A DNA stretch of 64,000 bases from Flammulina velutipes (Eukaryota > Basidiomycota > Agaricomycetes > Agaricales > Physalacriaceae): positions 186,001-250,000 of the forward strand of contig CM022370.1 in the NCBI GenBank assembly GCA_011800155.1, given 5' to 3'. A program made the position numbers and the translations under genes. A model generated the notes under the pieces. It saw only the letters and a program-made list of their open reading frames with translations. It was not told the origin of the DNA and did not search any database. Below, piece after piece: positions 39,992 to 50,792 of the stretch. How positions within the stretch are numbered: position 1 is the first letter of the stretch; each line of letters opens with the position of its first letter.

Positions 39992-41535
39992 TCGAGGATC
40001 AAGGAGAGGTTGCTCTAATCCTAAGTGATCAAGGGTCTCAGGGGATACATTTGGTGGAAACCTATGTGCCCGGAGATTCCCGGTCAACTTTCACAACCGA
40101 AGCCGTTACGAACCTATACCTAAGAAAATCCACAGAGGGTATTCACAATGCAGTTAAACCCTTGCGCAATGAATATCAATACGAAGAACCGCCTGTAGCA
40201 TACGATAGCACAGGAAGGGAATTTCCGGGGAATCAACGGAAAATTCCACGCAAGAAGATAGCGGGCTTCCATAAACATGGAAACCTGTCTAATACGATAG
40301 AAACTTGGAGTCAGCCTTTAACAGACGATCAAAAGTATCCTCCAAGTTTTGAACAGGACTTAGCTAGCCATCAGTTGGATACAGCGAATATATTCTACGA
40401 CGTTCCCGCAGAACTAAGTAAAGTGTTTAGCAATCTAACGGTTACACTACCTCCTGACGCATGGGGCTCAGAACAAGTCAAGTTCCTGGAGCAGGTCAAA
40501 CAAAAGGCAGCTCCTGTACAAGTACTAGCTTCAAAGAAATATAAACCAGTGGCGTTGAAGGTCAAACCACACTTAGGAACCTTACCAGACGAGTTCAGAA
40601 TTGTGCGAAACATTGTAGGCGATCCCCTGGAGGGAATGCCTGTATTGAATCCCAATCCACCTAAGTTTCAACCCACCGGGCGATACACGGAAGAACGAAG
40701 AGAACAAGTACAGAAGGACCATACCGGAAATTTCCTATGGCCTCAAGAACGAGATTTGATAGACGACCTCATGTGCAAGCAGAATGAAGGCTTTGCATGG
40801 GAAGAATCAGAGAAGGGAAGATTCCGGGAAGACTTCTTCCCGCCAGTAGACATGCCAGTCATACCTCATGTACCATGGGTACTAAGGCCAATCAAGATTC
40901 CCCCGGGAATCTTCAACGAAGTCTGCGCGATAATAAAGAACAAGCTGGACTCCGGCGTGTATGAGCCTTCGAACTCGTCATACAGGTCGCGTTGGTTCTG
41001 TGTAGTTAAGAAAGATGGCAAGAAACTTCGATTGGTCCATAGCTTAGAACCATTGAATGCAGTTACTATTGCGCATTCAGGCTTACCTCCCGCCACCGAA
41101 GAATTAGCGGAAGCGTTTGCTGGAAGAGCTTGTGGGGGTACCCTAGACTTGTATGTCGGGTACGACGAACGACACTTAGCGGAAAAATCCAGAGACATGA
41201 CAACGTTCTCTACTCCGTATGGGGCATTACGACTCAAGACCTTACCCATGGGTTGGACGAATTCAGTACCCATCTTCCACGAAGATGTTACTCATATTCT
41301 CAAAGACGAAATACCAGCCTTTACTAGGCCTTACATAGACGATGTACCAGTTAGAGGGCCAGCTACTAGGTACCAAGATAAAGATGGCAACTACGAGACA
41401 ATCCGTGAAAATAACGGAATCCGCCGATTCGTATGGGAACATATGATCAACATGAATAGGATCATACAACGCATGAAGTACTCGGGGGAACCTTTTCTGG
41501 GCATAAAGCTATCATTTGCGCGAACGAAACCGTAG
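39988..41535 (+). CDS. Reverse transcriptase part of pol
   Basis: RT landmarks: WVLRPIKIPPGIFNEV, SSYRSRWFCVVKKDGKKLRL, GTLDLYVGYDERHL, MTTFSTPYGALRLKTLPMGW and the catalytic RPYIDDVPVRG (YIDD). The frame ends at 41535. The next frame contains the continuation GHKAIICANE from about 41499, so a one-base loss is likely at the CCTTTTCTGG run (41491-41500). Confidence 0.8.
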   Translation: MIEDQGEVALILSDQGSQGIHLVETYVPGDSRSTFTTEAVTNLYLRKSTEGIHNAVKPLRNEYQYEEPPVAYDSTGREFPGNQRKIPRKKIAGFHKHGNLSNTIETWSQPLTDDQKYPPSFEQDLASHQLDTANIFYDVPAELSKVFSNLTVTLPPDAWGSEQVKFLEQVKQKAAPVQVLASKKYKPVALKVKPHLGTLPDEFRIVRNIVGDPLEGMPVLNPNPPKFQPTGRYTEERREQVQKDHTGNFLWPQERDLIDDLMCKQNEGFAWEESEKGRFREDFFPPVDMPVIPHVPWVLRPIKIPPGIFNEVCAIIKNKLDSGVYEPSNSSYRSRWFCVVKKDGKKLRLVHSLEPLNAVTIAHSGLPPATEELAEAFAGRACGGTLDLYVGYDERHLAEKSRDMTTFSTPYGALRLKTLPMGWTNSVPIFHEDVTHILKDEIPAFTRPYIDDVPVRGPATRYQDKDGNYETIRENNGIRRFVWEHMINMNRIIQRMKYSGEPFLGIKLSFARTKP

Positions 41536-41672
41536 TAGTAGGTCATACCTGTTGCTATGAGGGACGTAAACCGGCAGAAGAACGAGTCAAAGTCATATCA
41601 GATTGGGTACCTTGTGAATGCTTAAGAGACGTTCGTTCCTTCCTTGGAACCGCAGGCGTTTTCCGAACGTTT

Positions 41673-43283
41673 GTGAAAGACTACTCTAAGAAAGCACTGG
41701 CAATGACCAGGTTGACAAGAGATGGTGTGTTGTTTCATTGGGGAGAAGAAGAACAAGCCTCGATGGACTCATTAAAGAGAGCCCTTGAGACAAGTCCCAT
41801 GCTGAAGCCCTTGAACTATGATTGGGATACTCCGATTATATTATCGGTGGATACCTCTTATATGGCGGTAGGATTTTATCTTAGTCAAGAGGATCCTGAA
41901 GACCCTAAGAAACGTTACTATGCGAAGTTCCTATCGATTACTTTGGATGAGCGTGAGGCTAGATACTCACAATCAAAGAGGGAGTTGTTCGGACTTCACC
42001 GCGCATTAATGGCGTGCAAGTACTATCTATTAGGTTGTCGAAAGCTGAAGGTAGAAGTCGATGCAAAGTACATTAAGGGAATGCTATCAAACATCGACTC
42101 CCTTACCAACGGGAACCTACAAAGATGGGCAGAGGAGATACTCATGTTTCACTTCACTTTGGTACATGTACCTGGAAAAGTCCATGGTCCGGACGGACTG
42201 AGTCGAAGGGTGCCTGCACCTGAAGACATTATCATACCCCGTCCTCCAGGAGATGAAGAAGAAGACGAGCTGCCTAGCTTTGAGTATGAAGAACCTAACG
42301 ACTTAGCGGACGAGGACAAGCCTCTCCCCTTCGAGGACTTCAAAGATGCTATAGATACTAAGACAGGTTACCTGCAAGAAGTACGGGAAATTCCCGTAAG
42401 TTTACCGGAAAGCTCAGTAAACGACTTCGAGCAGCCCTCAGAAGAATACCGCGCTACTCAACTAGCAGCAATGGCGGTAGAAGACCTTGAGAAATGGGTA
42501 GCAATTGATGAGTTTCCGGACTTAGAAAGGTCAAGTAGAGAAGCTCTATGGGAAACTCTCTTGCCACACGTTGAAGCTTGCCTACGCAACAGTGAATATG
42601 AAACCGAAGAACTATCCACCAGACAACTATCAACGTTGAAGGACTGGGCATCTAAGGATTTCTTCATTGCGGGTGGGAAGTTATACAAGAAGCACAAAGA
42701 AAACAAGCACCGTCGAGTCCTCTTAGTAGGAAAACGGTTGCCAGTAGTGACTATAGTACATGATAAACATGGCCATAAAGGACAATACTCAGTTCGACAA
42801 TTAGTTGGCAAGAGGTTCTGGTGGCCAGGCATGGAAGACGACATGAACTGGTTTGTTAAGACTTGTATTCTTTGCCAAAAACGACAGAAGATTATCATCC
42901 ATAAGGAACCTACGATTACACCAACACCAGGAATATTTGAGACTGCTTTTGTGGACACATTCCGAATGCCGAAATCAGGCGGGAAAAATCCGAAGATCAA
43001 AAAGTATGACGGCTATAATGCTGTCACAGTGGCTCGATGTGGACTTAGTGGTTGGCCGGAAGCAAGGGCCTTGATCAACGAGAACGCGGATACTCTAGGA
43101 GACTGGCTCTTCGAAGATATCCTATGTCGTTGGGGATGTATAAAGCAGATCATAACAGATAATGGTCCTGCTATTAAGAAAGCATGGTTCATATTGAAGC
43201 CAAGTATGGAGTCAAGGGTATCCTCATTACGCCGTACAATAAACAGGCTAATGGGAAGGTCGAACGCGGACATTGGGACATAA
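41673..43283 (+). CDS. RNase H and integrase (N-terminal) part of pol
   Basis: The frame is open from about 41499. RNase H: ILSVDTSYMAVGFYL, SKRELFGLHRAL, VEVDAKYIKGML and VHVPGKVHGPDGLSRR. Integrase: a zinc-binding HHCC segment (HDKHGHKGQ ... CILCQKR), then core Asp in AFVDTF and the second Asp in IITDNGP. The frame is lost near 43183 (after KKA), and the rest of the core, with the Glu, is in the next frame. Confidence 0.8.
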   Translation: MKDYSKKALAMTRLTRDGVLFHWGEEEQASMDSLKRALETSPMLKPLNYDWDTPIILSVDTSYMAVGFYLSQEDPEDPKKRYYAKFLSITLDEREARYSQSKRELFGLHRALMACKYYLLGCRKLKVEVDAKYIKGMLSNIDSLTNGNLQRWAEEILMFHFTLVHVPGKVHGPDGLSRRVPAPEDIIIPRPPGDEEEDELPSFEYEEPNDLADEDKPLPFEDFKDAIDTKTGYLQEVREIPVSLPESSVNDFEQPSEEYRATQLAAMAVEDLEKWVAIDEFPDLERSSREALWETLLPHVEACLRNSEYETEELSTRQLSTLKDWASKDFFIAGGKLYKKHKENKHRRVLLVGKRLPVVTIVHDKHGHKGQYSVRQLVGKRFWWPGMEDDMNWFVKTCILCQKRQKIIIHKEPTITPTPGIFETAFVDTFRMPKSGGKNPKIKKYDGYNAVTVARCGLSGWPEARALINENADTLGDWLFEDILCRWGCIKQIITDNGPAIKKAWFILKPSMESRVSSLRRTINRLMGRSNADIGT

Positions 43284-43930
43284 GACAATCCTTATTCAAA
43301 GTCTGTAGGGGAAATCCCGAAGAATGGCCGGCATACCTACACGAAGTACTATGGGCAGAACGAATCACTGTTAAACGAACACTTGGACAGTCACCGTTTT
43401 ACGCGGTAACAGGATGTGAACCCATCCTACCGTTAGATATAAACGAGGTGACTTGGTTGGTTGATATTCCGGATTCCTTAGTGTCGCATTCAGACTTGAT
43501 AGCGTTTCGTGCACAACAGCTCATTAAACACAAAGAAGATGTGAAACGTATGAAGCAAAGAGTCACAGATGCCAAGATTCGAGCAGCGGCTAAGTTCATG
43601 GAAGATCATAAGAACAGAATGCCATCTCACAAGTTCAAAACTGGTGAGCTGGTATTAGTCCGAAATACTAGGATTGAAGAGGAACTTAATCACAAGTTCA
43701 AAGAACGATTCATGGGTCCATACGCCGTGGTATCGCGTACGACTGGTGGAAACTATGTCCTATGTGAACTAGATGGATCCTTACTCAAAGACAAGATTGC
43801 GCAGTTTCGGGTTATTCCGTTTTATTCACGGAAAGACCCTGGCTTCTTAGGAGACTTGTTCTTCAAGAGACTACACATGATACGTGGCTCTGTAGGCAAA
43901 GTTATGGACGAATTAAACAAGAAAGCATGA
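43184..43930 (+). CDS. Integrase, C-terminal part of pol
   Basis: Continues the core: EAKYGVKGILITPYNKQANG, then KVERGHWDIRQSLFK with the third catalytic residue (Glu in VERGH). The C-terminal GPY/F-like region is FKERFMGPYAVVSRTTGGNY. It is separated from the first part by a probable one-base deletion near 43184 (GCA|TGG). The stop is at 43928-43930. Confidence 0.78.
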   Translation: MVHIEAKYGVKGILITPYNKQANGKVERGHWDIRQSLFKVCRGNPEEWPAYLHEVLWAERITVKRTLGQSPFYAVTGCEPILPLDINEVTWLVDIPDSLVSHSDLIAFRAQQLIKHKEDVKRMKQRVTDAKIRAAAKFMEDHKNRMPSHKFKTGELVLVRNTRIEEELNHKFKERFMGPYAVVSRTTGGNYVLCELDGSLLKDKIAQFRVIPFYSRKDPGFLGDLFFKRLHMIRGSVGKVMDELNKKA

Positions 43931-44283
43931 GCTGATGGTAGGGATACCATCATATAAAGCTTGTGGGGGATATAGAGGCATTCCCGAATAACGAACGGAA
44001 TTTACCAGGAATTTTCGATTTTACTTGGTACATACCAACGATACGTTCAAGATGTATTATCATTGAGAACGAAGATAGTATAGCAGTAACGTTAAAGATA
44101 TACTGTATACAAACCGTACAAATGATGAATATCTTTTCTTTAATAAAAGGTACCATTCCCGATGCGGGGTTGGGGAAATTCCCCACAATCTAAGATAAGA
44201 TTCCGAAGAGCTAGGCCCATCAGAAACGGAATGGCCCTTTCCATTTCGGAGTTGATCGACAGGATCACCGGACCGGGTCCGTG
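43931..44283. other. Gap between pol and first accessory gene
   Basis: No gene seen. Contains two TTCCG/CGGAA-type palindromic phrases (around 43984-44010 and 44150-44180). Confidence 0.4.
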
Positions 44284-46552
44284 ATGGTGAACTTAAAGAG
44301 AAAATTTGAGAAAAACGAACTCATCCTTCAACCACCATCGCAGCGACGCGACTCTGCCGAAACGCGATACAGATCAACGCGACAAACGTCTATTTCAAGT
44401 ACAATGTCTTCGACTAGTTTCTTTAAAATACAAAACCGACCCAAGGCGCTCGCATTCGAGCGCCACCACTTCTCCAAAAATGCGATCAGACGACTTCGCT
44501 TTATTCCCGGCAATTGGCGGACTTTGCCTGTCTGCCACGTTCCGGAGGATTACCGAATCTTCTGGACTCAGTTCGAGAAGGCGGCCGGCGAACTAAAGCA
44601 CTCGGCGGCTAACAATAACGTATGGCTGGATCAAGTCCTTACAAGGGCTTGGCAGTTATACGAAGAGTTGCCGGATGCAACGGTAAGATAAAAGATCACG
44701 TCGGCAGATTCCGAAAATTTAACGGAATCGAATTAGACAAGTGAAGATGAAAGTGGCGGCGAAGGAAAAGTCGAGAAGAAGACTGAAGAGAGAGTCAAGG
44801 TAAGTTTCCTTGAGGCTAACGGGTAAATTCCGGGAAACTCAACGGAAAAACCTTAGACGCCTGAAGGTAAAGGCAAAGAGGTCGACAAGGGTGTCGTCGA
44901 CGAAAAAGACAAGTCCGACGACGAAGACGACGACCAAGAAGAAGATCGAAACCAAGACAAAACCAAGGGAGCAAAGGCCAAAGGCAACGTCAAGGTGAGA
45001 TTTGAAGAGAACTAGATTCCGGCATATTCAACGGACTTGTTATAGGACTCAAGCGGCGAGAGCTCTGACGACGCAGAGGTCGTCAAGGCTATGGCAGTAG
45101 CAAGGACCAGCGAAGCGGAAGAAGACTCAGGATCCGAGGGTCCTGACGAAGACAAGGTACGATAGCGACTTGGTAATAGAAAATCCCGCTAAACTTAACG
45201 GAATTCCTAGGACCAGGAAGATAGCGAGGCTCAAGAGGAGCCACGACAAAAGAAAGGCTCTTCCAAGGGCCAAGAGCAAGATGTAAGTAGCTTGAATCTC
45301 AAGGCTATATTGCAACTAATACGATCTACGATAGAGCGAGGAAGAGGATTCCGGGGAGCGCAAGGAAAAGTCCGCGCCAACCCCGGAAAGGTCTCCAAGT
45401 TCAGAGATCCCCCGTCCCCCTCCTCGAAAGACGAAAACTGTGCCAAAGGCTCCAAGTCCAAGGGTAGTGGCACCTCGACCCGTCCAAGCACCCATGCAGA
45501 TGCCACCAATGGCAATGGTTAGGCCTGCTAGGGCTCCGATGGCTAAGCTGGCCCAAGGCTCTAAGCAGATGCCTCTTCTGCCCGTTGCGATGCCTTCGCA
45601 AGAAGAAATCGAGGGCTTAGGAAACCAGAAGCTGTCGAAGCTATCGACCATGGCAGCTCCCGCGGCAACTCCGGTAGAAGACCCGGAGGTGGCTTTCATA
45701 CGAGCGGTGAGCTTTCGCGCAAAGCAAGCGAGAATGGAAGATGACTCCGGACAGGAGGTCGTGGATGAGGAAGCACCTTCTCCCAAGAAGAAGGCAAAGA
45801 CGACGAAGAAGACAACGCTGAAAGCAGTGGGTAAGAAGGTGGCTCCAGCAGCCAAACCCAAAACTAGCGTCAAGTCGACTCCGATGTCAAAACCGGACTC
45901 GCCCGCGAAAGCCAAGGGAACGAAGAGGACGCGCGAAGTAGAAGATGGCGATGCAGATGGTAGCAGTGGTGATGATGGCGAGGAAGAAGACAAAGAACAG
46001 CAGGAGGACGACTTCGAGCCGAACAACGACGACTTCGAGCCTAACAACGACGATTTCCAACCCTCCGACGAGCCAACGGGCGATTCCGAGGATGGGTCGG
46101 AAAGTGAAGGACCGGCGAGAAAGAAGAAGAAAACGGCAAAGGGAGCTGTAGCCGTGAAGACGAGCAAGGCCAAGGGCAAAAGAAAGGCGAAGGAACCCAT
46201 TCCGGAAGATGAACTTTGGAAGTACTCCCAAGTACTTTGCAAAGAGTGTCTCAAAAGGAGCAAGGAATGCAAGTACGCGACGCCGACGACCAAGTCCTGC
46301 ATACGCTGTCAAGTCATGAAGCTCAAATGCGTCAAGCTAGACCCGGAGTCAGACGTGGTCAAGCGTAGGCCTCAAGCTTTGCTTGAGACCATACAAGATC
46401 TTCGACACGACGTAGACCAGCTTGTCGAGCAGAATGGCAGGTTGACTGACGCCGTCAACGACTTACTGAGGCAGTGGGGAGATCCTGCTGCTCTCAAGTA
46501 CTATGGGTTGGCGTCGGAAAATTCCGAAGCTGGACCAAGTCGTCGTCGCTAG
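44284..46552 (+). CDS. Accessory gene 1 of the LTR element, Cys-rich C-terminal protein
   Basis: Six introns of about 50-60 nt separate exons that all join in phase 0: first exon to 44691 (ATG 44284, or 44404 MSSTSFFKIQNR), then about 44738-44800, 44858-44994, 45047-45155, 45212-45280 and 45335-46552. The first exon has PEDYRIFWTQFEKAAGEL and WQLYEELPD. The middle is very acidic/basic low complexity (EE, KK, PAK repeats). The C-terminus has a cysteine cluster CKECLKRSKECKYATPTTKS followed by CIRCQVMKLKC, six cysteines recalling Zn2Cys6-type spacing, then a short coiled coil (LRHDVDQLVEQNGRLTDAVN). A DNA-binding or regulatory role is possible; that is inference. No break in frame. Confidence 0.65.
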
Positions 46553-47364
46553 AAGAAAGAGGTTACAAGTGAAAGAGGTCGAAGCCTAGCTCCCTCTAAC
46601 ACTTGTAGTTTCGCATTTTTTGTCTTGGTTTCCATTGCCGGGTTCTGGTCGGACTTCTTGATATCTTCGGACTTCGTCCCTTCGCGAACTTGTACACATA
46701 CCTTACGATACGCATACGAACTTTGGACTTAGCGGCCTGGAGCCAACTATATATTTACATACGATACGCCAGATACCAAAATAATAGCGAGCGCGCTTAG
46801 ATTGGCAAAATGGTGTGAACTAAGATCAAGAAAAACTGGAAAACCAACAAGAGATACCAAGTCATTGAGACAAGGGATTCTCCGGGTTTTCAAGTGGAAA
46901 AACAGACTCTTCTAGGATGAAAGCTTAGTAGATTAACAAAGATACCAGTACGATAGCATCTAATAAGTCAATGGGAGACGCCATAAATCATGACGATCTC
47001 CGGACTTATCAGGAGCGCGAACATTGGTTATAGCTAGAGACTACGCTAAGGCTAGTACGTCTCAAGTTACATAGAAGAACAAGCCAACGAAGGTCTTAAG
47101 CCATATATACCTGAGGCTACGAGTACGAATGCAATAGCATGAAGAATACTCAACTCCGATGAAGATACGGGAATTCCCGCGCCACCATCAATTTGAACCA
47201 CAGAACGAACTTGGTAACAAGGAAAGGGTCTAAATTGAAGGTATAGCGCTACGACATAGGATAACCGACAAACGATATAGACTAAGTGTCTAACACCAAG
47301 ATGATAGACTTTTAACGGAAAATCCGACTACTGGGTCGGAGGAGTACATTCGACGGCAGGATGA
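46553..47364. other. Gap between convergent accessory genes
   Basis: Non-coding; no gene or repeat recognised except short TTCCG/CGGAA-like phrases. Expected to hold both 3' ends. Confidence 0.4.
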
Positions 47365-48495
47365 CTAGTGGGACAGTGGGTACACATAGTCTGGCCTAGC
47401 GTATTGAAGTGGGTCTATCAGAAGAAAGGTGTTAGAATTATACACTCGGTGTCGAACAGAAAGACTTACGAAAGATCTGACCACTGGTACTGGAGAACTG
47501 ATTGGAACAAGTTCAGGCGTTGAGCTAGATCGCCGTTGAGCAACACAATGGGGCTCTGGTACGAACTCAGTAAAGCGTTCGGCGTGGGGACCAAGTCTGA
47601 GGTCACTAGCGTCAACCAACCCAGCCGGAAAATCGTGTAAAGGCGAATAACCGTTGGTAACGACCCGTTCATACATAATAGGACGAGTATCAAACTCGGG
47701 CTGAATGTTGTTAGCGGAAAGATAACGAGGCCACCAAGCGACCAATTGAACGTCGCTGGCATCCATACGAGATAGAGGGACAGGGATAGCATCCAAGACC
47801 TCAGGATGGGCAAAGATCCCACCCAAAGAGTCAGGCGCTCCCCTATGATAGCCCAACATTACGCTGGTCTATGGAAAATCCCGAGATTTAGTACGGAAAA
47901 GTCGTATAGGTTAAAGAACTCACGATGAAATCGGCGCTAGCATCCAAGTACAACTCTGTAAAATGCATATGGGGTTGGCGATATACTTTGGAAAGCCATC
48001 CTTCGAAGGAAAGACCATCGAGGGTACAGTTTCCCGTGCGTCCATGAAAGAAGTTGGACACCAATCGAAGACAGACGATATACAACGAAGCTAAGTTGTA
48101 GGCTTGCCCTGTACGAAAGTCGGGATGTTCGCAATGCCACAAACTAGAAGCGTGTTGCTATCAAGACAGTCAGACCCGCGAAATGTAAGGAAAAATCCGA
48201 AACATACCATTACGCCTAGGGTGAACCTCAACGTAGGAGCGTCTATCTGACGAGCAGGACCTAAGTGCAAGTCCGCAGCCGCATCGGTATACCGCGCGGT
48301 AAGATCCAAGCTATTGAGTGGCGTGGCCACGATAGGAAAGCCTTGAGCAGTGCGATATAACGATATAGCAACGGCGAGACCAGTCTCAGCCTGCAAAAAG
48401 TCCAAGGCCTCCTCGGAAAATCGCTTGTCCAAACCCGGAATCATGGCGATTTTGAAGTTGGCCCATAGAGGAATCAAAGCGATAGGAGAAGGCAT
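47365..48495 (-). CDS. Accessory gene 2 of the LTR element (antisense), hypothetical
   Basis: ATG 48495 (MPSPIALIPLWANFK). Exons to about 48210 (PATPLNSLDLTARY-like region, LHLGPARQIDAPTLRFTLG), about 48160-47925 (LWHCEHPDFRTGQAYNLASL, SFEGWLSKVYRQPHMHF) and about 47870-47472 (MLGYHRGAPDSLGG, WWPRYLSANNIQPEF, YSPLHDFPAG). A last small exon ends at 47365. The introns have good GT/AG ends (gtatgtttc, gtgagttct, gtaagtctt). No known domain. It is transcribed against pol. The phase of the last join is uncertain. Confidence 0.55.
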
Positions 48496-48937
48496 CTGAG
48501 ACAGACGAAGACCGAGACATTACAAAAGTTCAGTCTTATAAACGATGTACAAATCTAATAGGAGGTGTATGATCGACTGGCTAATGGGTCGGGTATTCGT
48601 CAAGGCGAAGAAAATAAAGAACGTATAGGCTATAGAAGATTGCCAATACGGAAAGCGAAAATTGTAAACCCCTAAGAACAAGAAAGGAGACCGGCGAAGA
48701 CTTCATGCGAAATTCCGCTAGGAATCACGGAAGTGGCGCACAAGTGTCTTCGGGGTCTAGCTTGAAGTTCAAATCACACGAAGTTTAGGGGACAGTTATA
48801 TTGGAAGTCAATAAGCAATGGCTACAGTATCAGAAAGATAAAGATAAAGATAAAGAGCCCCGGAAACACAATAGGTAAACAGTAGTATCACCCGGAAAGA
48901 AGGGATGGGCAACTACCTAGTTGTAACAGGGAAATAT
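48496..48937. other. Gap between the two antisense accessory genes
   Basis: No gene seen. A short tandem (agataa units, about 48836-48856) is present. Confidence 0.4.
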
Positions 48938-50567
48938 CTATTCGAGCATAGACTTGACAGTAGCGATATACAAGTCCTTGGTACGGTTGAACGTCTGGAC
49001 GTCGCCGTGAATACGATTCAAGAGTCTAATCAACTCATTGCGATGCGCCACCTCAGTCGAAACCAGACCAGGTCCGAGTTCAGTCAACTCGTCGGCGGCG
49101 AGGAGTCGGTTGACTTGTTTGATAACTCGAGCAACAGAGCTTCCGTAACTCTGAGCGGTAGCGCCCGCTAAGAAACACGGAAAAATGCGATAAGTACAAG
49201 ATTAAGATAAGAAGAACTAAACGCACCTCCAATGAATTGTTCGACAAAGGTGTTGTCAATACGAACGGAGTCAACCTTAAGGCTCTTAAGAGGACGAGGA
49301 GATCCATCTTCCGTAGCTTTGCGTTTAGTGAGCAAAGGAGCAGGTTCCACGAAAGTGACCGTACTTCCTATAACCTCCATGGCCTTCTGGTATGCGCGAG
49401 AAGTTATCAGCATACCTGGGATCATCGAGTAGGGAAGATAAGTTACCACACGGGGGCCTTCGACTTCAGCAGGCTATGAATAAAGGAGAAATGTCTTTAG
49501 TTCAAGCCTTAGAAGAAAGAGACAAGTACGAACCTGAGAAGGGGGGAAGTCCTTGCGGCGCATTCCATCTCCATCGATAATGGTCAAGTCCTGCAAGGGT
49601 TGAGTCAATCTTGCGACGCCTAGAAGGGAGCAACTGAGCTTACATCTTCATCGTCAGAAAGATCGGATTCAGACCCACCATCGTCCATTTCTGAAGACAC
49701 CAGACAGTCCGTTTAGTAAAGCGGAAAATGCCGGTCAAGAACGAACATACCGATATCCTCAGTAGGAGTGGCGTTGGCAGTATCTCCAACGGCCTCGAGG
49801 GCATCGTCGATAACGGCGGCAGACTTAACAGTCTTACCAGCCTAAGAAAGTGATACAAGTTAGAAAGACCGAAGAATAAGCGGAAAAGTCCATACCTTTT
49901 TCGCGGCAGCCCGCATGGCCTTAGCAGTAAGCTTAGGTGTAGGCGTAGGCTCAGGAGCTGGAGCTGGCGCCTTGACCTTAGGAACTACACGCGAAGCAGC
50001 ATGAAGGGGGTGGCTCTCGGGATAAGGCGGTGCGATATAAGCCTTGCCTCGACCCACAGTATTAAGAACTGGAGTGAACATATCCGCAAGGTTGATACGG
50101 TGATGAGTTGGGCTAACGCCTAACTCCAAAAGATAGACCCCAAGGACGTTGCGCAGATTCCAGAAGAAGGAGAAAATCTCGAAGGAAGCCTCCGCGGCGG
50201 TGGTTCCCTTCAGAGATTGATTGATGAGCTAGAAGATAAATAAAGATCTTAGCATGAGACATAGAAAGAAAGCGGAAAGACATACCAGCAACTTGCTAAA
50301 GAACTTGTCCACAACGACAATCGGAATATCCCGTGGCGTCGGATTGGCAGACACCGTACGCAACAAGGCCATCACTGGGGCAGTGAGCTGTTCGATGGCG
50401 TCGACAATAAGGGAGTTGGTCGAATCCGGGAGCGAGTAATTAACCAAGAAGTCGTTGATCAACGGGGCAGTAGCAAGGCGATACTGGACGAGCTCCAGCG
50501 TAGCAATGGGGGCTTCCGCAGAGATTGAAGAACCAATGGAGTGCCATTGAGGGATCTTGGGAGGCAT
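48938..50567 (-). CDS. Accessory gene 3 of the LTR element (antisense), hypothetical
   Basis: ATG 50567 (MPPKIPQWHSIGSS). Exon 1 carries DFLVNYSLPDSTNSLIVDAI and PRDIPIVVVDKFFSKLL; then exons with TAAEASFEIFSFFWNLRNVL, INLADMFTPVLNTVGRGKAY, an Ala/Pro linker (PKVKAPAPAPEPTPTPK), small acidic exons near 49800-49650, VVTYLPYSMIPGMLITSRAY, DNTFVEQFIGG and a last exon (SSVARVIKQVNRLLAADELT ... TVKSMLE) ending at 48938. At least seven exons with introns of 45-60 nt. No known domain; the helical last part might form a coiled coil. Its presence beside gene 2, antisense to pol and inside near-identical LTRs, shows it moved with the element. Confidence 0.55.
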
Positions 50568-50792
50568 AGTAACGAAGGATAAAACGGAGAGCGCCACAGT
50601 TTTCAGCCTGCTTTTATAGTGAAGAAATATTGGCAATGGAACGTGCAAAGCCGGGAGAATTCCGTTGAAATAAGCGGAATTGTCCTCCTACCTATTGGCC
50701 TTTCCAAGAGCCGAGTCCAGGAAGAATATTGAGGGATCCAACGATAGGGGAACCAGGATGGTGCGGACACCATCAAATAAGTCTATGGGAGA
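50568..50792. other. Region before 3' LTR
   Basis: No gene. A short purine-rich end (gggaga, to 50792) abuts the 3' LTR and is the best polypurine-tract candidate, though weak. Confidence 0.35.

Noticed and set aside
45316..46312. Long minus-strand open frames of 141-328 codons
   Set aside because: They are the reverse of the Lys/Glu/Ala-rich low-complexity exon of the sense accessory gene, giving Ser/Phe/Leu-rich nonsense; no splice support.
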